Origin: a virus
Direction: 5' to 3' (one strand)
Virus record (IMG/VR): IMGVR_UViG_3300025141_000020
Location: 62,001 to 126,000 of that record
DNA length: 64,000 bases
Positions within the stretch are counted from its first letter, which is position 1. Every line of letters starts with the position of its first letter. Shown here one piece after another: positions 1 through 9,886 of this stretch. The position numbers were made by a program, and so were the translations under genes. A model generated the notes under the pieces. That model searched no databases and was not told the DNA's origin. It saw only the letters and a list, made by a program, of their open reading frames with translations.

Positions 1-1107
1 GTTTGTATATGTTTGAAAATTACCCAAAATACTATCTGTTATTCCTGACACCGTAAAACATGGTTTACCAGATATAGCTCCAGGGCCAAAAGTCATACCA
101 CTGTATTGATTTATGTGGGTTGCTGAATCCAGAGGTAAATCTGGGTAGTCATTAAAATAACCTGTAGATGAACCTTGAAAACCACTTGGGTTACCAAATA
201 TATCATAGGTTGGTGGTCCCGTTAGGGGACTTGATTGGTCCATTTGAAATGGTGGAGTTGCTAATGGACCGGCCATAAATGGATAAGTCTCTAATGGTAG
301 TGATAATATTTTTTCAGTACTTAGTGGTCCCCATGGTGAATCTTGTGTAATGGTCACCTTATATTTTGCTGGTGTTGTCGGATAAATCTTTATATCTTGT
401 GTAGTTAAATTTGGAAAATACATGTGTTGCACTGATGTTCCGTCACCCCAGTCGATAGTATATGGTGACTTTTGTAATTGTTCGTAATATCCAAAATCAG
501 TAGTATTACTTACTAACACACCATAACCACTGTTGGATACACCAGAATAAACAAAGTTAGCGAAAACTTCTTGTTGTGATATATTTCCATCCCAAACAGA
601 ATAATGTCCAATATCATTAAAATCTTGACTTAAAAAAATTGGTACTTTACTAACATCTGGACCTAGTTGGTCTAGACATTCACAACCAAAAGTGTTTGGT
701 GTTATGTTAATAGGGTTATTATTACTTTGGCCAACATTTATAACACTCCTTGTTTGATTAAAACTATCACTGTATGTGGTTCCTAATAAGGTAACATGTA
801 GCCCTTTAAAAAGTATGTATAAAAAACTATCTACACTGGTACAGTGGTTAGGGCTATTATTAGGCCCTGTATTCCACAAAATAACACAAGGGTCACTTGG
901 GGAACAATGTTTTAGTTCTTCTGGGAATGTATTAAGTATGTCTCCATTAATTGCAGACATAACATCAACTCCAGTAGTATTGTACATAGTAATGCCAGAA
1001 CAATTTGTACTAGTGTTTATAGGCCAAAAATTTGTACCACCACTACAAGGTATTTCCCAATATATATCTGGGTTTATTCTCTTTATTCTAAATTTTTGTA
1101 CTTCCAT
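1..1107 (-). CDS. Virion protein with PKD-like domain, partial (C-terminus beyond window edge)
   Basis: The frame is open from an ATG at 1107 to the window edge (369 codons), so the C-terminus is missing. The product is rich in Asn, Thr, Gly and Pro with scattered cysteines, as in tail-fibre or baseplate proteins. Around residues 210-260 it reads IDWGDGTS and later YKVTIT, the hallmark of a PKD-type Ig-like fold used in surface adhesion. It starts 3 nt after the stop of the next virion gene and is the last visible member of a run downstream of baseplate gp6. A receptor-binding or fibre role is inference; I recognise no specific family. Confidence 0.6.
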   Translation of the reverse strand, partial: MEVQKFRIKRINPDIYWEIPCSGGTNFWPINTSTNCSGITMYNTTGVDVMSAINGDILNTFPEELKHCSPSDPCVILWNTGPNNSPNHCTSVDSFLYILFKGLHVTLLGTTYSDSFNQTRSVINVGQSNNNPINITPNTFGCECLDQLGPDVSKVPIFLSQDFNDIGHYSVWDGNISQQEVFANFVYSGVSNSGYGVLVSNTTDFGYYEQLQKSPYTIDWGDGTSVQHMYFPNLTTQDIKIYPTTPAKYKVTITQDSPWGPLSTEKILSLPLETYPFMAGPLATPPFQMDQSSPLTGPPTYDIFGNPSGFQGSSTGYFNDYPDLPLDSATHINQYSGMTFGPGAISGKPCFTVSGITDSILGNFQTYTN

Positions 1108-1110
1108 TAA

Positions 1111-1989
1111 TTATATTATATATTCATACCATGTTATAGGTTGTATAGATGTCATACCTTTTTCACCTAGAAAGACAGGGTTAAAAGGAAATCCTAATAA
1201 GTAAGCGTTATTATCAAACACCCTCACCTTATAACTATATTTTGGTGTTGTTAGTTCATTAACACTTATATTGACCTGGTAATAAAACCAGTTTGATGGT
1301 TCCATAGGTCCTACATTCCCACTTGGGTTTGCATTTACAAATCTATTTGATTTACCTGTTTTTGCATTAAAGAACTTGCATGACATGTAAAATGTTTCTA
1401 TCTCAAAAAGGTCTCTATTTTTTAACCAATGTATATAGTAACTCTCATCTTTTCCTGTGTATGGACCTAATTGTACTTCTGGTAACCAAACATCGTACTG
1501 GGTAGGTAGTGCTTGTGATGCTAGTTGGTAGTAAGCTACTGGGTCTTCGTCTTTGTCTATATTTACGGGATACTTACCACAGTTAGTGGTTGGTAGTATG
1601 ATAGTAAACATTAATTTTTGTTTTTCTCTTTCTGGACTGTCGTAGTAGTCGAACTTCCAAAAACTATTTGTAAAGGATTTTTTATTTCTATATAATTCAG
1701 CGTCAGTAAAGTCAGCATTATTAAAATTAACAGCGTTAGCTCCCCAGTTTTGATTAACTTCATCAAAAAATCTAAACTGATAAAATATATTATAATCCCC
1801 TGTGTCGTTACCATAATAATATCTTGTGGTTTCGTAGTCTTGGATTACATTTACGGCATCCTCCAACTCAACTTGTTCATAATCTGTAATAAGTTGTTCT
1901 CTACCAACTTCATCAAATATTTGACCTAGGGGTACGGTGATATTTTTTTCACCTGGGTTTACTCTTATTTGTATTCTATTCACAGACAT
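1111..1989 (-). CDS. Virion structural protein, baseplate region
   Basis: A 292-residue acidic, aromatic-rich protein with no recognised enzyme motif. I chose the ATG at 1989 over the in-frame ATG at 2007: it gives a 14-nt overlap with the preceding gene and an N-terminus (MSVNRIQIRV) that looks like a folded domain start. It lies between two large virion genes in the baseplate run. In T4 the genes after gp6 and gp7 include gp8 (334 residues), so a gp8-like wedge role is possible from size and order only. The exact family is unknown. Confidence 0.6.
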   Translation of the reverse strand: MSVNRIQIRVNPGEKNITVPLGQIFDEVGREQLITDYEQVELEDAVNVIQDYETTRYYYGNDTGDYNIFYQFRFFDEVNQNWGANAVNFNNADFTDAELYRNKKSFTNSFWKFDYYDSPEREKQKLMFTIILPTTNCGKYPVNIDKDEDPVAYYQLASQALPTQYDVWLPEVQLGPYTGKDESYYIHWLKNRDLFEIETFYMSCKFFNAKTGKSNRFVNANPSGNVGPMEPSNWFYYQVNISVNELTTPKYSYKVRVFDNNAYLLGFPFNPVFLGEKGMTSIQPITWYEYII

Positions 1990-3751
1990 CTCCAAATTCT
2001 TGTACAAAGTTTAGGGTATCTGCGCTATAACCATGTAATAGTGGTTCTACCATAAATTTAATCCCTAAATAAGGGTAATGTGCATCGTTTAAGTATGGAT
2101 AACTAACACCAATTTTCTTAAAACCACCAATTTCTTCATAAAAACCTATAGGTAGTATTGGTCTCCATCTATGCGTTGCCTCTGATTGTAAATATCTAGA
2201 GTATTGTGGTGAAGTAGTAAAATCGTCATTTGATTGTATGGTGTCCGAAAATTTTCTTATCGGTATTCTATAATGTGGTTGATACTTTTGTTTAGATAGT
2301 ACGGTAGTTGAAGCTCCTACCTCTACCATAGCATCGGTGTTAAACTTTAACGCGTGCCCTATTTCGGAGATAACATATTCTTTTAGTTCGTGTGGGTTAT
2401 ACTCTACAAAAGCTCCTCTAAAGATATCCCCTTTAACTGGTAAATTTATTCCGGATATACCATTTTGTGTTAATCGTGTAGGGTTAATTGCGTTATCTAT
2501 AGATGGGTCTACATGACCCGTATGTCTAAAATTCCAATCCCAACCATACCCAGCTGGAGAAAAATTAGGTGCGGATACAAAGTCCCAAACTAAATTACGA
2601 TTTGTGGTGAATATAGTTAAGTAAAAGTCGCTTACAGGTCTATTTAGATTATCGTAATATACTTCACGGTCTATATCTACATTACAATTCCATAAATATG
2701 ATTTGAAATCTTCTCTAATAACTGTTTTAGTTGTATTATCTGGTGTCTTAGCAGCATGAAAAACCCTCCCTTCTTTTCTATATATACCTTCCTCAAAACC
2801 AGCATTATCTAAAGTATAATCATTACTGTTTGTAATTAATTTATGTTCATGTACATAGTATTGTGACATTGTTTCAGCACTATTTCTTATATTACTTATT
2901 CTTTTAATGGTACCAACGTCATTTTGTCCTATAATATTTACCGGATATCCTACCATGTTTATATTTAAAACATATTTTTTACTATTTGTTAGTGTGCTAC
3001 CTAAAAAATCAACCTTAAATATATTTTCCTGTTTACTAAGTGGTACACCACCATAGGTGTATTCTACATCCAACGAACTAATTATGTTAGCTGCCCCTAT
3101 TGGTGTTGGGGTTGATTGTAATTGTATATATTCACCAGGTTTAATATTATGTGGTACTGGACAGGTTAGTCTAGCTACTAGTTGGCCATCTGGTGTGTTA
3201 CCACTAATAATTTCTGCCTCAAATGGTATCCCGTCAGCTGCTATAAAATTCATACCTGCTGAACCAACATAATCGCTATAATATGTCATTGATTGTCCTG
3301 TATTAGCTGAATATACATAAGATATGTATGTTACCCAATTATCTTGATAGGCGTCCATTGCTGTATATGTATTAGCTATTATAGATAACCCATATCTTTT
3401 TGGTGGTATAAAATCAAATGTCATTGCTGGTGGGGTGCCTATACATGGAGTTGCGGAACATCCAATCCAATCTGGTATAAAATACATATTTTCAAGATAG
3501 TTAACATCAGTTGATTCTCCACTTATAACATTATTGTAAACCACATCTATTTTACCATATAATCTATACGTACTAGAATATTCTCTTTCCGCTTCAAATT
3601 GGTCTACTAGATTTAATGAACGATTTCTATCACCTTGTATTAAAGTTCTTCTATCTGAAGTAATTAGTGGTGTTAAAGATACGTCTTTGTTTTGTGAACC
3701 AGCGTACCGTGAAGCTCCTCTAACTATTCTTATGTTCTTTTCGTTACTCAT
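1976..3751 (-). CDS. Large virion structural protein, baseplate/tail-fibre region
   Basis: A 591-residue protein rich in Tyr, Asn, Pro and Gly, typical of a beta-rich virion component, with no catalytic motif recognised. The start codon overlaps the stop of the upstream 1172-residue gene by one base, so translation is coupled. Position (third gene after gp6) and length recall T4 gp10 (602 residues), but I cannot see sequence similarity and treat this as a size/order analogy. Residues near 425-445 contain a loop rich in Trp, Phe and Gly. Confidence 0.6.
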   Translation of the reverse strand: MSNEKNIRIVRGASRYAGSQNKDVSLTPLITSDRRTLIQGDRNRSLNLVDQFEAEREYSSTYRLYGKIDVVYNNVISGESTDVNYLENMYFIPDWIGCSATPCIGTPPAMTFDFIPPKRYGLSIIANTYTAMDAYQDNWVTYISYVYSANTGQSMTYYSDYVGSAGMNFIAADGIPFEAEIISGNTPDGQLVARLTCPVPHNIKPGEYIQLQSTPTPIGAANIISSLDVEYTYGGVPLSKQENIFKVDFLGSTLTNSKKYVLNINMVGYPVNIIGQNDVGTIKRISNIRNSAETMSQYYVHEHKLITNSNDYTLDNAGFEEGIYRKEGRVFHAAKTPDNTTKTVIREDFKSYLWNCNVDIDREVYYDNLNRPVSDFYLTIFTTNRNLVWDFVSAPNFSPAGYGWDWNFRHTGHVDPSIDNAINPTRLTQNGISGINLPVKGDIFRGAFVEYNPHELKEYVISEIGHALKFNTDAMVEVGASTTVLSKQKYQPHYRIPIRKFSDTIQSNDDFTTSPQYSRYLQSEATHRWRPILPIGFYEEIGGFKKIGVSYPYLNDAHYPYLGIKFMVEPLLHGYSADTLNFVQEFGDVCE

Positions 3752-6700
3752 TACAATACGGTATTTGATAGTTCTTCATCAACATATTTACGTACGAATA
3801 CGTTGAATGCGGTTTGCCCTGGTCTTAGACCAAAGTAATAAAATACTGGTTGTGAAAAATTTATATGTGTTGGTGATGTTGGGGTTAGTATTGGTCTCGC
3901 CATAGATGAAAACATGTCATCTTGGTAGTCTCCCACAATAAGTGGGTCTGTACCCCAAGGAGACATGTAAGGACCAAACGTACCTCCATTACCCCAAGTA
4001 TCATAGTAATACTCACCCAATGTTCCATCCCAATCATTTTTCCAAGTACCAAACATATTACCTGGTGCACCTTCCATATGCCAAGGATAAAATGGCACTT
4101 CTTGTGAGGATGATGCTAAATCTAAGGTTAAACAGTCTATTAAGTCTTGTCCCGACATAATAACTTGTGTGGACGCGGTATACATAATTGGTTCCCACTT
4201 AATATCATACATTGGGTTTGTAACATTAATTGCGTTAGGTACGTAAGGACCACCTGTACCTCCTTGTGCCGGAGTGTTGCCGTTATGTGGTACCGGATAT
4301 TCTAATTGAGCGTTATCTGCAGGTGTTGTTGTTGGTCCTGTTGGGCAATCACATTCTGTACCACTCGTATTACTTTCATATCCATATACGCCTACCATAC
4401 AATTTTGCATTAATGCCTGTGCTACATCACCACCAATTTCTTTTTCAGGTCTTGGGAAAAATGTTCGTAGGACCATGTTGGGATTATCCATTTTAATGTT
4501 ATATGAATCTGAAACTAAATCTGTTATGTCTTGGAATGAGGTGCTACCTAGTTGGTCTGTTACTGAGCATTCTGTGGCAAATCTTTCGTCTAAACATATT
4601 TGTTGTATACATTGATTTCTAGAGCCCATATCTACAATTGTTGTTGGAAATAGAATATGTCTATCCATATCTCCAGTTGAATGGTTGTAGGAACTATTGT
4701 TTCCTGCTTGCCACCAAGGACTATATACACCATCATCATCACCCATAAAAGCACCTGGGGTTGCTAGATTTGTATTCTGTGCTGGGCAAGACCTATAATA
4801 AAATACGTGGTCTATTGGGTGTACATATACCACTTTTCTACAGTAACTGGAATTTTCGTAAGTATCGTGAACATCACCTTTCTTATCAGTAAATCCATTT
4901 ACAGCAAATTGTAGTTTTGCTTTAAACTGGTATTGGTATAAAAACCCGTTAACCCAATTATTTTCCCAGAAATAATTCATAATACCATTACATAATGCTA
5001 CTGCTACTTTCTCTCTACGTATGTATTCCCTTATTACCTTCATGTTGAAGTTTTGTGGTAGACATGCCATGTTAATACATATTATTTTGACATAACATCC
5101 TCCACCAGCATATTCATTCCATCCGTCTACACCAGCAGAAGAACCAGTTCCATCAAAAGTAGAGTCATAACCATAGTTATCCGGACAACATATTTCATCA
5201 TCTTCTTGATAATCTGGACAACAAATATCATCGCCCCAGATAAGAATATTAAATATGCTTGGACAATTTGTACAATCACCTACCGGACAGGGTTGATTAT
5301 TAATCCCTGGTGAAGCTCCACCACAATTAGTATCCAATAATGAACAACACGTACTTAGGGAAAGGTCCATCATATCTGAATTCGCTCCCGCTCTACATTT
5401 ACATCTCTCGCATTCTGGGTATTTCTGTTGGTGTAGAGAATAAAGGACTATCCCAAATCTAAATCCGAAATAACTACATCCGTCAGGTTCTCCTTGACAA
5501 CTACTTTGTAGGAATTGTATCCTTCCACACCCTAAATCTTGTGCAAAATCATATAAGTCTGAGAAGGGGTACCAACTAAAACCCCAAATAGAAAAACCAA
5601 TCGGTATTAGGAAACATATTAGATAACAGAGTACAGTTATAATTAAAAAAACGAAAAAGAATACTATACTTACTATTAGTGCTATAATAGCGGCTAGAGC
5701 TTGTAAAAAGAAAAATAGTCCTTGTAGTATTGTTAATAAAAACATGTACAACATTATTATGAATTTATTTCTCCTTACAGCACTATTTATAGGGAAAAAC
5801 ATTGCGCTTGTTGCACATTGTTGTGCCGCCTCCGGCATTATTTCTTTAACACCAATAAATTGCCTTCTACCAGAATGTTTTACGTGGTCATGAAATTGGG
5901 CTGGAGTATATACCCTATTAAAGGTCATATCATAAAAATAATCTTTAGCGGCCGGCATTAACTCCTGTTGTGCATGTGGTGGATAGTCAGAATATTTTAC
6001 ACTAAAAGCATAGGACCTATAATCGATACCAGGCCAATCACCTGCTAATTCTCTATTATATTCTCTTAGATTGGGTAATAAGTAGGAGGCTCTTCTAGCA
6101 AACCTTGCACTTCCACTTGCTTGTTCTGGTCTAACTCTAAACCTTACTCTAGCTCGAGTTGCAACACCAACTTCTGGGTCATAAGATAATACTAAATCAC
6201 CAAATTCGTCTGTTGTTATATGGTCTAAATTCATTGGTATGTGCTCCAACCAAGCTCCGGTGGAGTCTATAACTCTACCACCATTCGCTAAATAATACCT
6301 TTCTAAAAGTGGTACTGTCCCTCCTGTAGATGCAGACCCATATCCATATGCCCACTCGTCAAAAGTTGTGAATGGGGTATATCGAATGCAATCTATTATT
6401 CCTGGTTGGGTTACCAAACTACACAGTTCTCCCATGTGTTTTTTAGGTCTGCAGTTTTTGTTTACGAAATCTTTATCTGTATCTGTTCCTGTACTGCCCA
6501 TAAAAACAGCTGTCGGGTCTATTCTAATCCCTGAAACCCCCAAATCAAAGTCTACTCTAGTTATCGCGGCTTGGCATTCGTCTTCGTCACCCCAAAAAGG
6601 ATTTACCTCAATCACTTTAGTTTGGTTAACTATCTGAGGTAGAGTGTCTATTTCATTATCACCCCTAAACCTTGGTCCGTCAAAATCTGACTCTGGAGCC

Positions 6701-7269
6701 CCTTTAATTTTAAAGTCTTCTGGTAACATAGAAAAACACCCAATATCACTTAAGTCTACATCCATTACAATTGACTGTGAACCAGTAGGTACACCATAAA
6801 TCATAAAATCTCCAGCTTCATTTGTTTTTGCTGTGAATTTATAATATTTTTTAAATACGTACTCAACCTCTTGTTGGGTAAGTACGTCATTTAGTCTTGG
6901 GAAGGTTCCTACTGGTATGTGACAAACGAAATTTGGGTCTTTACTTAATAGGTTGTACCTTATACCTTCATCATTTTTATCAAATGGTTGTTTGTATGGG
7001 TATATTTGTTTAATTACCTCATTCTCTTCGTCCACACCGTCTAATGGTATGAATATAGAAACTTTTGCGTTAGGGATACCAAAACCACCGTTAACAATGA
7101 CTCTACCACAAACAACACCAAAATCAGCACACATTCTAGTGTATACCTCTCTTTGGGTTAACGATAGACTTAAGATTTCTAATAAATCAAAATCTTGTTT
7201 TAGTTCAAATGTTAAATTTTGGTCTTTACCGACCTCGGTTCTTACCCTAAATGATTTGCTTTCTGACAT
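3751..7269 (-). CDS. Giant baseplate-region protein with internal transmembrane segments and cysteine-rich half
   Basis: A 1172-residue protein following baseplate gp6, where T4 has gp7 (1032 residues). Residues about 35-190 contain a carboxypeptidase-regulatory-like Ig segment (GRVIVNGGFGIPNAKVSIF, then TNEAGDFMIYGVPTGSQ). Residues about 503-565 form a long hydrophobic stretch (LYMFLLTILQGLFFFLQALA, then IALIVSIVFFFVFLIITVLC) long enough for two or three membrane spans. Next comes a cysteine-rich zone, about 590-720, with CC and CxxC pairs (CERCKCR, DDICCPDY, DEICCPDN). Membrane segments are unusual in a baseplate component. A wedge role is inferred from position, and a membrane-penetrating role is speculation. 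An AT element and an AAGG near the start support the chosen ATG. Confidence 0.7.
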   Translation of the reverse strand: MSESKSFRVRTEVGKDQNLTFELKQDFDLLEILSLSLTQREVYTRMCADFGVVCGRVIVNGGFGIPNAKVSIFIPLDGVDEENEVIKQIYPYKQPFDKNDEGIRYNLLSKDPNFVCHIPVGTFPRLNDVLTQQEVEYVFKKYYKFTAKTNEAGDFMIYGVPTGSQSIVMDVDLSDIGCFSMLPEDFKIKGAPESDFDGPRFRGDNEIDTLPQIVNQTKVIEVNPFWGDEDECQAAITRVDFDLGVSGIRIDPTAVFMGSTGTDTDKDFVNKNCRPKKHMGELCSLVTQPGIIDCIRYTPFTTFDEWAYGYGSASTGGTVPLLERYYLANGGRVIDSTGAWLEHIPMNLDHITTDEFGDLVLSYDPEVGVATRARVRFRVRPEQASGSARFARRASYLLPNLREYNRELAGDWPGIDYRSYAFSVKYSDYPPHAQQELMPAAKDYFYDMTFNRVYTPAQFHDHVKHSGRRQFIGVKEIMPEAAQQCATSAMFFPINSAVRRNKFIIMLYMFLLTILQGLFFFLQALAAIIALIVSIVFFFVFLIITVLCYLICFLIPIGFSIWGFSWYPFSDLYDFAQDLGCGRIQFLQSSCQGEPDGCSYFGFRFGIVLYSLHQQKYPECERCKCRAGANSDMMDLSLSTCCSLLDTNCGGASPGINNQPCPVGDCTNCPSIFNILIWGDDICCPDYQEDDEICCPDNYGYDSTFDGTGSSAGVDGWNEYAGGGCYVKIICINMACLPQNFNMKVIREYIRREKVAVALCNGIMNYFWENNWVNGFLYQYQFKAKLQFAVNGFTDKKGDVHDTYENSSYCRKVVYVHPIDHVFYYRSCPAQNTNLATPGAFMGDDDGVYSPWWQAGNNSSYNHSTGDMDRHILFPTTIVDMGSRNQCIQQICLDERFATECSVTDQLGSTSFQDITDLVSDSYNIKMDNPNMVLRTFFPRPEKEIGGDVAQALMQNCMVGVYGYESNTSGTECDCPTGPTTTPADNAQLEYPVPHNGNTPAQGGTGGPYVPNAINVTNPMYDIKWEPIMYTASTQVIMSGQDLIDCLTLDLASSSQEVPFYPWHMEGAPGNMFGTWKNDWDGTLGEYYYDTWGNGGTFGPYMSPWGTDPLIVGDYQDDMFSSMARPILTPTSPTHINFSQPVFYYFGLRPGQTAFNVFVRKYVDEELSNTVL

Positions 7270-7275
7270 ACCTTA

Positions 7276-7292
7276 CTTTAATAGATAAATAG
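7276..7292 (-). promoter_or_regulatory. AT-rich late-type element, variant
   Basis: Sense strand reads CTATTTATCTATTAAAG, a variant of the recurrent TATTTATAATAAA element, ending 6 nt before the ATG of the 1172-residue protein. An AAGG lies between the element and the start. Confidence 0.4.
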
Positions 7293-7299
7293 TTATTCT

Positions 7300-7334
7300 A
7301 CTAAAACTAATAATAAGTTGTGCTTATTTTTAGT
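7300..7334 (-). other. Imperfect stem-loop between gp6-like gene and next gene
   Basis: The RNA from the minus strand can pair ACTAAAA with TTTTAGT and, inside, ATAAG with CTTAT around a CACAA loop, with a bulge on the 3' side. It sits between the gp6-like stop and the next start. It has no U-tract, so it may be a processing or stability element rather than a terminator; it may also be chance in AT-rich DNA. Confidence 0.25.
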
Positions 7335-7339
7335 AAAGA

Positions 7340-9181
7340 TTATGAGAAAGTTGGTTTCTCTGGTTTTTTGATTCGGATAGCTATATCTTTATTAGGGATT
7401 CTAATTTGTAGTATCTCATTTGGTTGTGCGTAAATAGTGTCGTCAATTAGTTGTATTTCTCTATTTGTCTGTGGTATATAAGGCTGTGTAGATATGGATT
7501 GTGAATACTCCCCACCAACTTTATTAAATACTTTAATATCAACAATATTTATAACACCTGACTGTTCCATAATTAACGCTCTTAAAGAACCTAAGGATAC
7601 ATCAACACCCATTTCAGACCTATCAACATCAAAATAATCACCAACTTTAGTAATAACATTAGTAACTACTTCTCCTTGATTTGTTGATTGTTCTATTATT
7701 AAATCTATGGTAAATCCTATGTCAATAACTTTTGCTGAGCCCACACTAATGTAATCATTTAACATTCTATAATTAGATAAGTAGGTGGCTATATTATTTA
7801 TAAGTGCTTGTGGTACCATAGATGTTAATGCCCCACTTGGTGTGTATGATAATACGTTTAACATCACTTTGTTTTCTATCTCAGTTACTCCAACCTTTGC
7901 TGCTGCACCAAATACTCCTGGCATTGTCCTTACTTTTGATACATAGTCATTTATGGTTACCGCTCTATTTTGAGCTGAAAAATTATATGTTATGTAATTT
8001 CTTATTTCTTCCATAGACATTTGGTCTGCACCACCAATTGCTGCTGTTATATTGGTTACCGATAAACTTTGGTCTACGGATTGATTTATTGCTTGACTTG
8101 GTCCTGCTACCACAAAATCGTAAGTATTTAGTGTGGTTATTGCTCCTGCACCAACATTCGAAGCTTTTCCACCACCAACTCTATATTGTACAAATATGGT
8201 ACTATTAGCTTTAACCATATCACCTAATGCCATATTATTCAAGAATTTAGACATATCTATCTTAACCCCATTTTTACTAAAACTATCTAACAGATTTTGT
8301 GGTGTTTCATTTCCACCCCCAAAAGTTAAATGAAAGAATCCTTCTGGTGTGTATTCTGTTATAAACCTTTGGGTTGCTTTAAGGTATTTACCCACTTTAA
8401 TTCCAACATCATCTTGTGGTGATGATGGGTCAATAACAAACACTTCTTCTTGTGCTAACGCGTCCACTTCATACCATCTGTTAGCGGTATTATCCATAAA
8501 TTCAATATTGGTTGGTAAGCTCTGGTAGCCTGTTCCGTCTTTTTGTATCACAGCTGTAACACCCACTACATTATTTTCTGGTAAAAATAGTTTATAAAAA
8601 GGTTTAGTTAAGACGTCTGTTATTTCTTTTTTGAATACTTTTGTAACCCCGTTTACCGCTAGTACTTTTTTAGTTATAGTATAATTTCTTATAATCCCTG
8701 TAGGGCCTAAGTTAGGTATTTTAGTTCTATTTACAATACCTTCGTTATTGTATTGTGTTGAGAAGTCACAGTCTTCCATTAGTTCGAATATATTCCCACC
8801 ACCTTTAAATTGAGAGCCTCTTCTTAGTAATCCTAGGTATCTAAAGTCTTCTTTGTCCCCCAAGGCTGGAACTATTATCGAGACTTCACAAACAGTCAAA
8901 GATGGTCTATTGCCTGGTATTTTTAACCCATAAGTCCTTGCTAAATTATATAAAGAACTCCTTTCTTGTGCATATTGCAAGACTGTCTCTTGGAAGGTTC
9001 TGTCTATCTGGAAATTTAGGTTGTCGGCTACTGCAGCATTTAAATCTAAAAATACCGAGTACATGGACGCGTCATTTGCGTTTTTAATTAAATCGGGATA
9101 GTATCTGTTAGTTAATCTAACCAGTTCGTTTCTTATCCCTAAGAAATCTCTTTCCGTGTATGCTATTTTTTTATCACTCAT
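7340..9181 (-). CDS. gp6: Baseplate wedge protein, gp6 / baseplate J-like
   Basis: A 613-residue protein (T4 gp6 has 660) matching the wedge component that forms the baseplate inner ring and takes part in the conformational change before sheath contraction. The N-terminus (YTERDFLGIRNELVRLTNRY) and the following helix-rich part with a bound-partner pattern (DNLNFQIDRTFQE) are typical of baseplate J/gp6 proteins. The middle (residues 380-480) has the VTINDYVSKVRTMPGVFGAA segment typical of the J family. It lies 1 nt after gp25 in the same orientation, the T4 pairing. I am sure of the family, less sure of detailed function. Confidence 0.85.
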   Translation of the reverse strand: MSDKKIAYTERDFLGIRNELVRLTNRYYPDLIKNANDASMYSVFLDLNAAVADNLNFQIDRTFQETVLQYAQERSSLYNLARTYGLKIPGNRPSLTVCEVSIIVPALGDKEDFRYLGLLRRGSQFKGGGNIFELMEDCDFSTQYNNEGIVNRTKIPNLGPTGIIRNYTITKKVLAVNGVTKVFKKEITDVLTKPFYKLFLPENNVVGVTAVIQKDGTGYQSLPTNIEFMDNTANRWYEVDALAQEEVFVIDPSSPQDDVGIKVGKYLKATQRFITEYTPEGFFHLTFGGGNETPQNLLDSFSKNGVKIDMSKFLNNMALGDMVKANSTIFVQYRVGGGKASNVGAGAITTLNTYDFVVAGPSQAINQSVDQSLSVTNITAAIGGADQMSMEEIRNYITYNFSAQNRAVTINDYVSKVRTMPGVFGAAAKVGVTEIENKVMLNVLSYTPSGALTSMVPQALINNIATYLSNYRMLNDYISVGSAKVIDIGFTIDLIIEQSTNQGEVVTNVITKVGDYFDVDRSEMGVDVSLGSLRALIMEQSGVINIVDIKVFNKVGGEYSQSISTQPYIPQTNREIQLIDDTIYAQPNEILQIRIPNKDIAIRIKKPEKPTFS

Positions 9182-9182
9182 A

Positions 9183-9647
9183 TTACAAATTTATAATTAC
9201 AAAATCTCTAGCTTCAAAAACACCACTACCAATACTGTAATCAATACGTACCCGTAAAGTGTATTCATTGACTCCGTGTTTTTTATCAGAAAAACTAAAT
9301 GTCTTTTGGTCTCTCGTTGGGTCTTCTTCTTGAATATCTTCTTCTCTTAGGTCTTCAGCAGATTTAATCTCTACATCGGTAATATTTAAATTAGGTATGA
9401 ATTGTTTTACCGCATCTCTAATTTCTAAATCTATAGAAGTTCTGGTTCCTGTATCCAAAGGTTCAAATATATGTTTCATTAAATTTGTTCCGAATTCGGG
9501 TAAAAAATATCTAGAACCTTTTACTGATAAAACTAAATGAACTAAATTAGACCTTACTTCATCTTCTGGCAATTCGTTCATATGTAAAAATAGCCCTTCT
9601 TGACTATCTTTAAATGGGAATGATATACCGTATTTTGGATTGGGCAT
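9183..9647 (-). CDS. gp25: Baseplate wedge protein gp25 (GPW/gp25 family)
   Basis: A 154-residue protein of the gp25/GPW family, which joins the baseplate to the first sheath ring and nucleates sheath polymerisation. Diagnostic is the central stretch GTNLMKHIFEPLDTGTR, containing the family EPL core, followed by helix and strand ending in RVRIDYSIGSGVFEARDFVI. Length is close to T4 gp25 (132). The gene is followed after 1 nt by gp6. An AT-rich late-type element lies 5 nt upstream of the ATG. Confidence 0.88.
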   Translation of the reverse strand: MPNPKYGISFPFKDSQEGLFLHMNELPEDEVRSNLVHLVLSVKGSRYFLPEFGTNLMKHIFEPLDTGTRTSIDLEIRDAVKQFIPNLNITDVEIKSAEDLREEDIQEEDPTRDQKTFSFSDKKHGVNEYTLRVRIDYSIGSGVFEARDFVIINL

Positions 9648-9652
9648 TGTTT

Positions 9653-9665
9653 TTTATAATAAATA
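9653..9665 (-). promoter_or_regulatory. AT-rich late-type element upstream of gp25
   Basis: Sense strand reads TATTTATTATAAA, one of about sixteen related sites, ending 5 nt before the gp25 ATG. Confidence 0.5.
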
Positions 9666-9691
9666 CTTCTAATCTAGGTTTGTTTTCTAGT

Positions 9692-9886
9692 TTAGTTATG
9701 TTTAACTTCCTTTCCTTCTTCTTTATGTCCACAATGTGGACATATAATTAAATTAGGTACTATTTGTTCACTTTTTGGTACGTTATTAGAAAACAAATGG
9801 TAGTCAGCAATTGACCACCATTTATTACATTTACCACAATTAAAGTGGTATAAAGTTTCTTTACTATATTTGTGTTTCACTGACAC
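9692..9886 (-). CDS. Small zinc-ribbon protein
   Basis: A 64-residue protein with two CxxC knuckles: C17/C20 (CGKC) and C49/C52 (CPHC), enough to bind one zinc in a ribbon fold. It begins with GTG and overlaps the end of the ribonucleotide reductase gene by 23 nt, so it is translationally coupled to it and is the last gene of the replication operon. No partner can be read from sequence. A nucleic-acid or protein interaction role is possible, and a reductase accessory function is only suggested by the coupling. Confidence 0.7.
   Translation of the reverse strand: MSVKHKYSKETLYHFNCGKCNKWWSIADYHLFSNNVPKSEQIVPNLIICPHCGHKEEGKEVKHN

Noticed and set aside
7300-7334. Terminator between the gp6-like gene and the next gene
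   Set aside because: The stem is AT-rich and bulged, with no T-run; kept only as a weak stem-loop.
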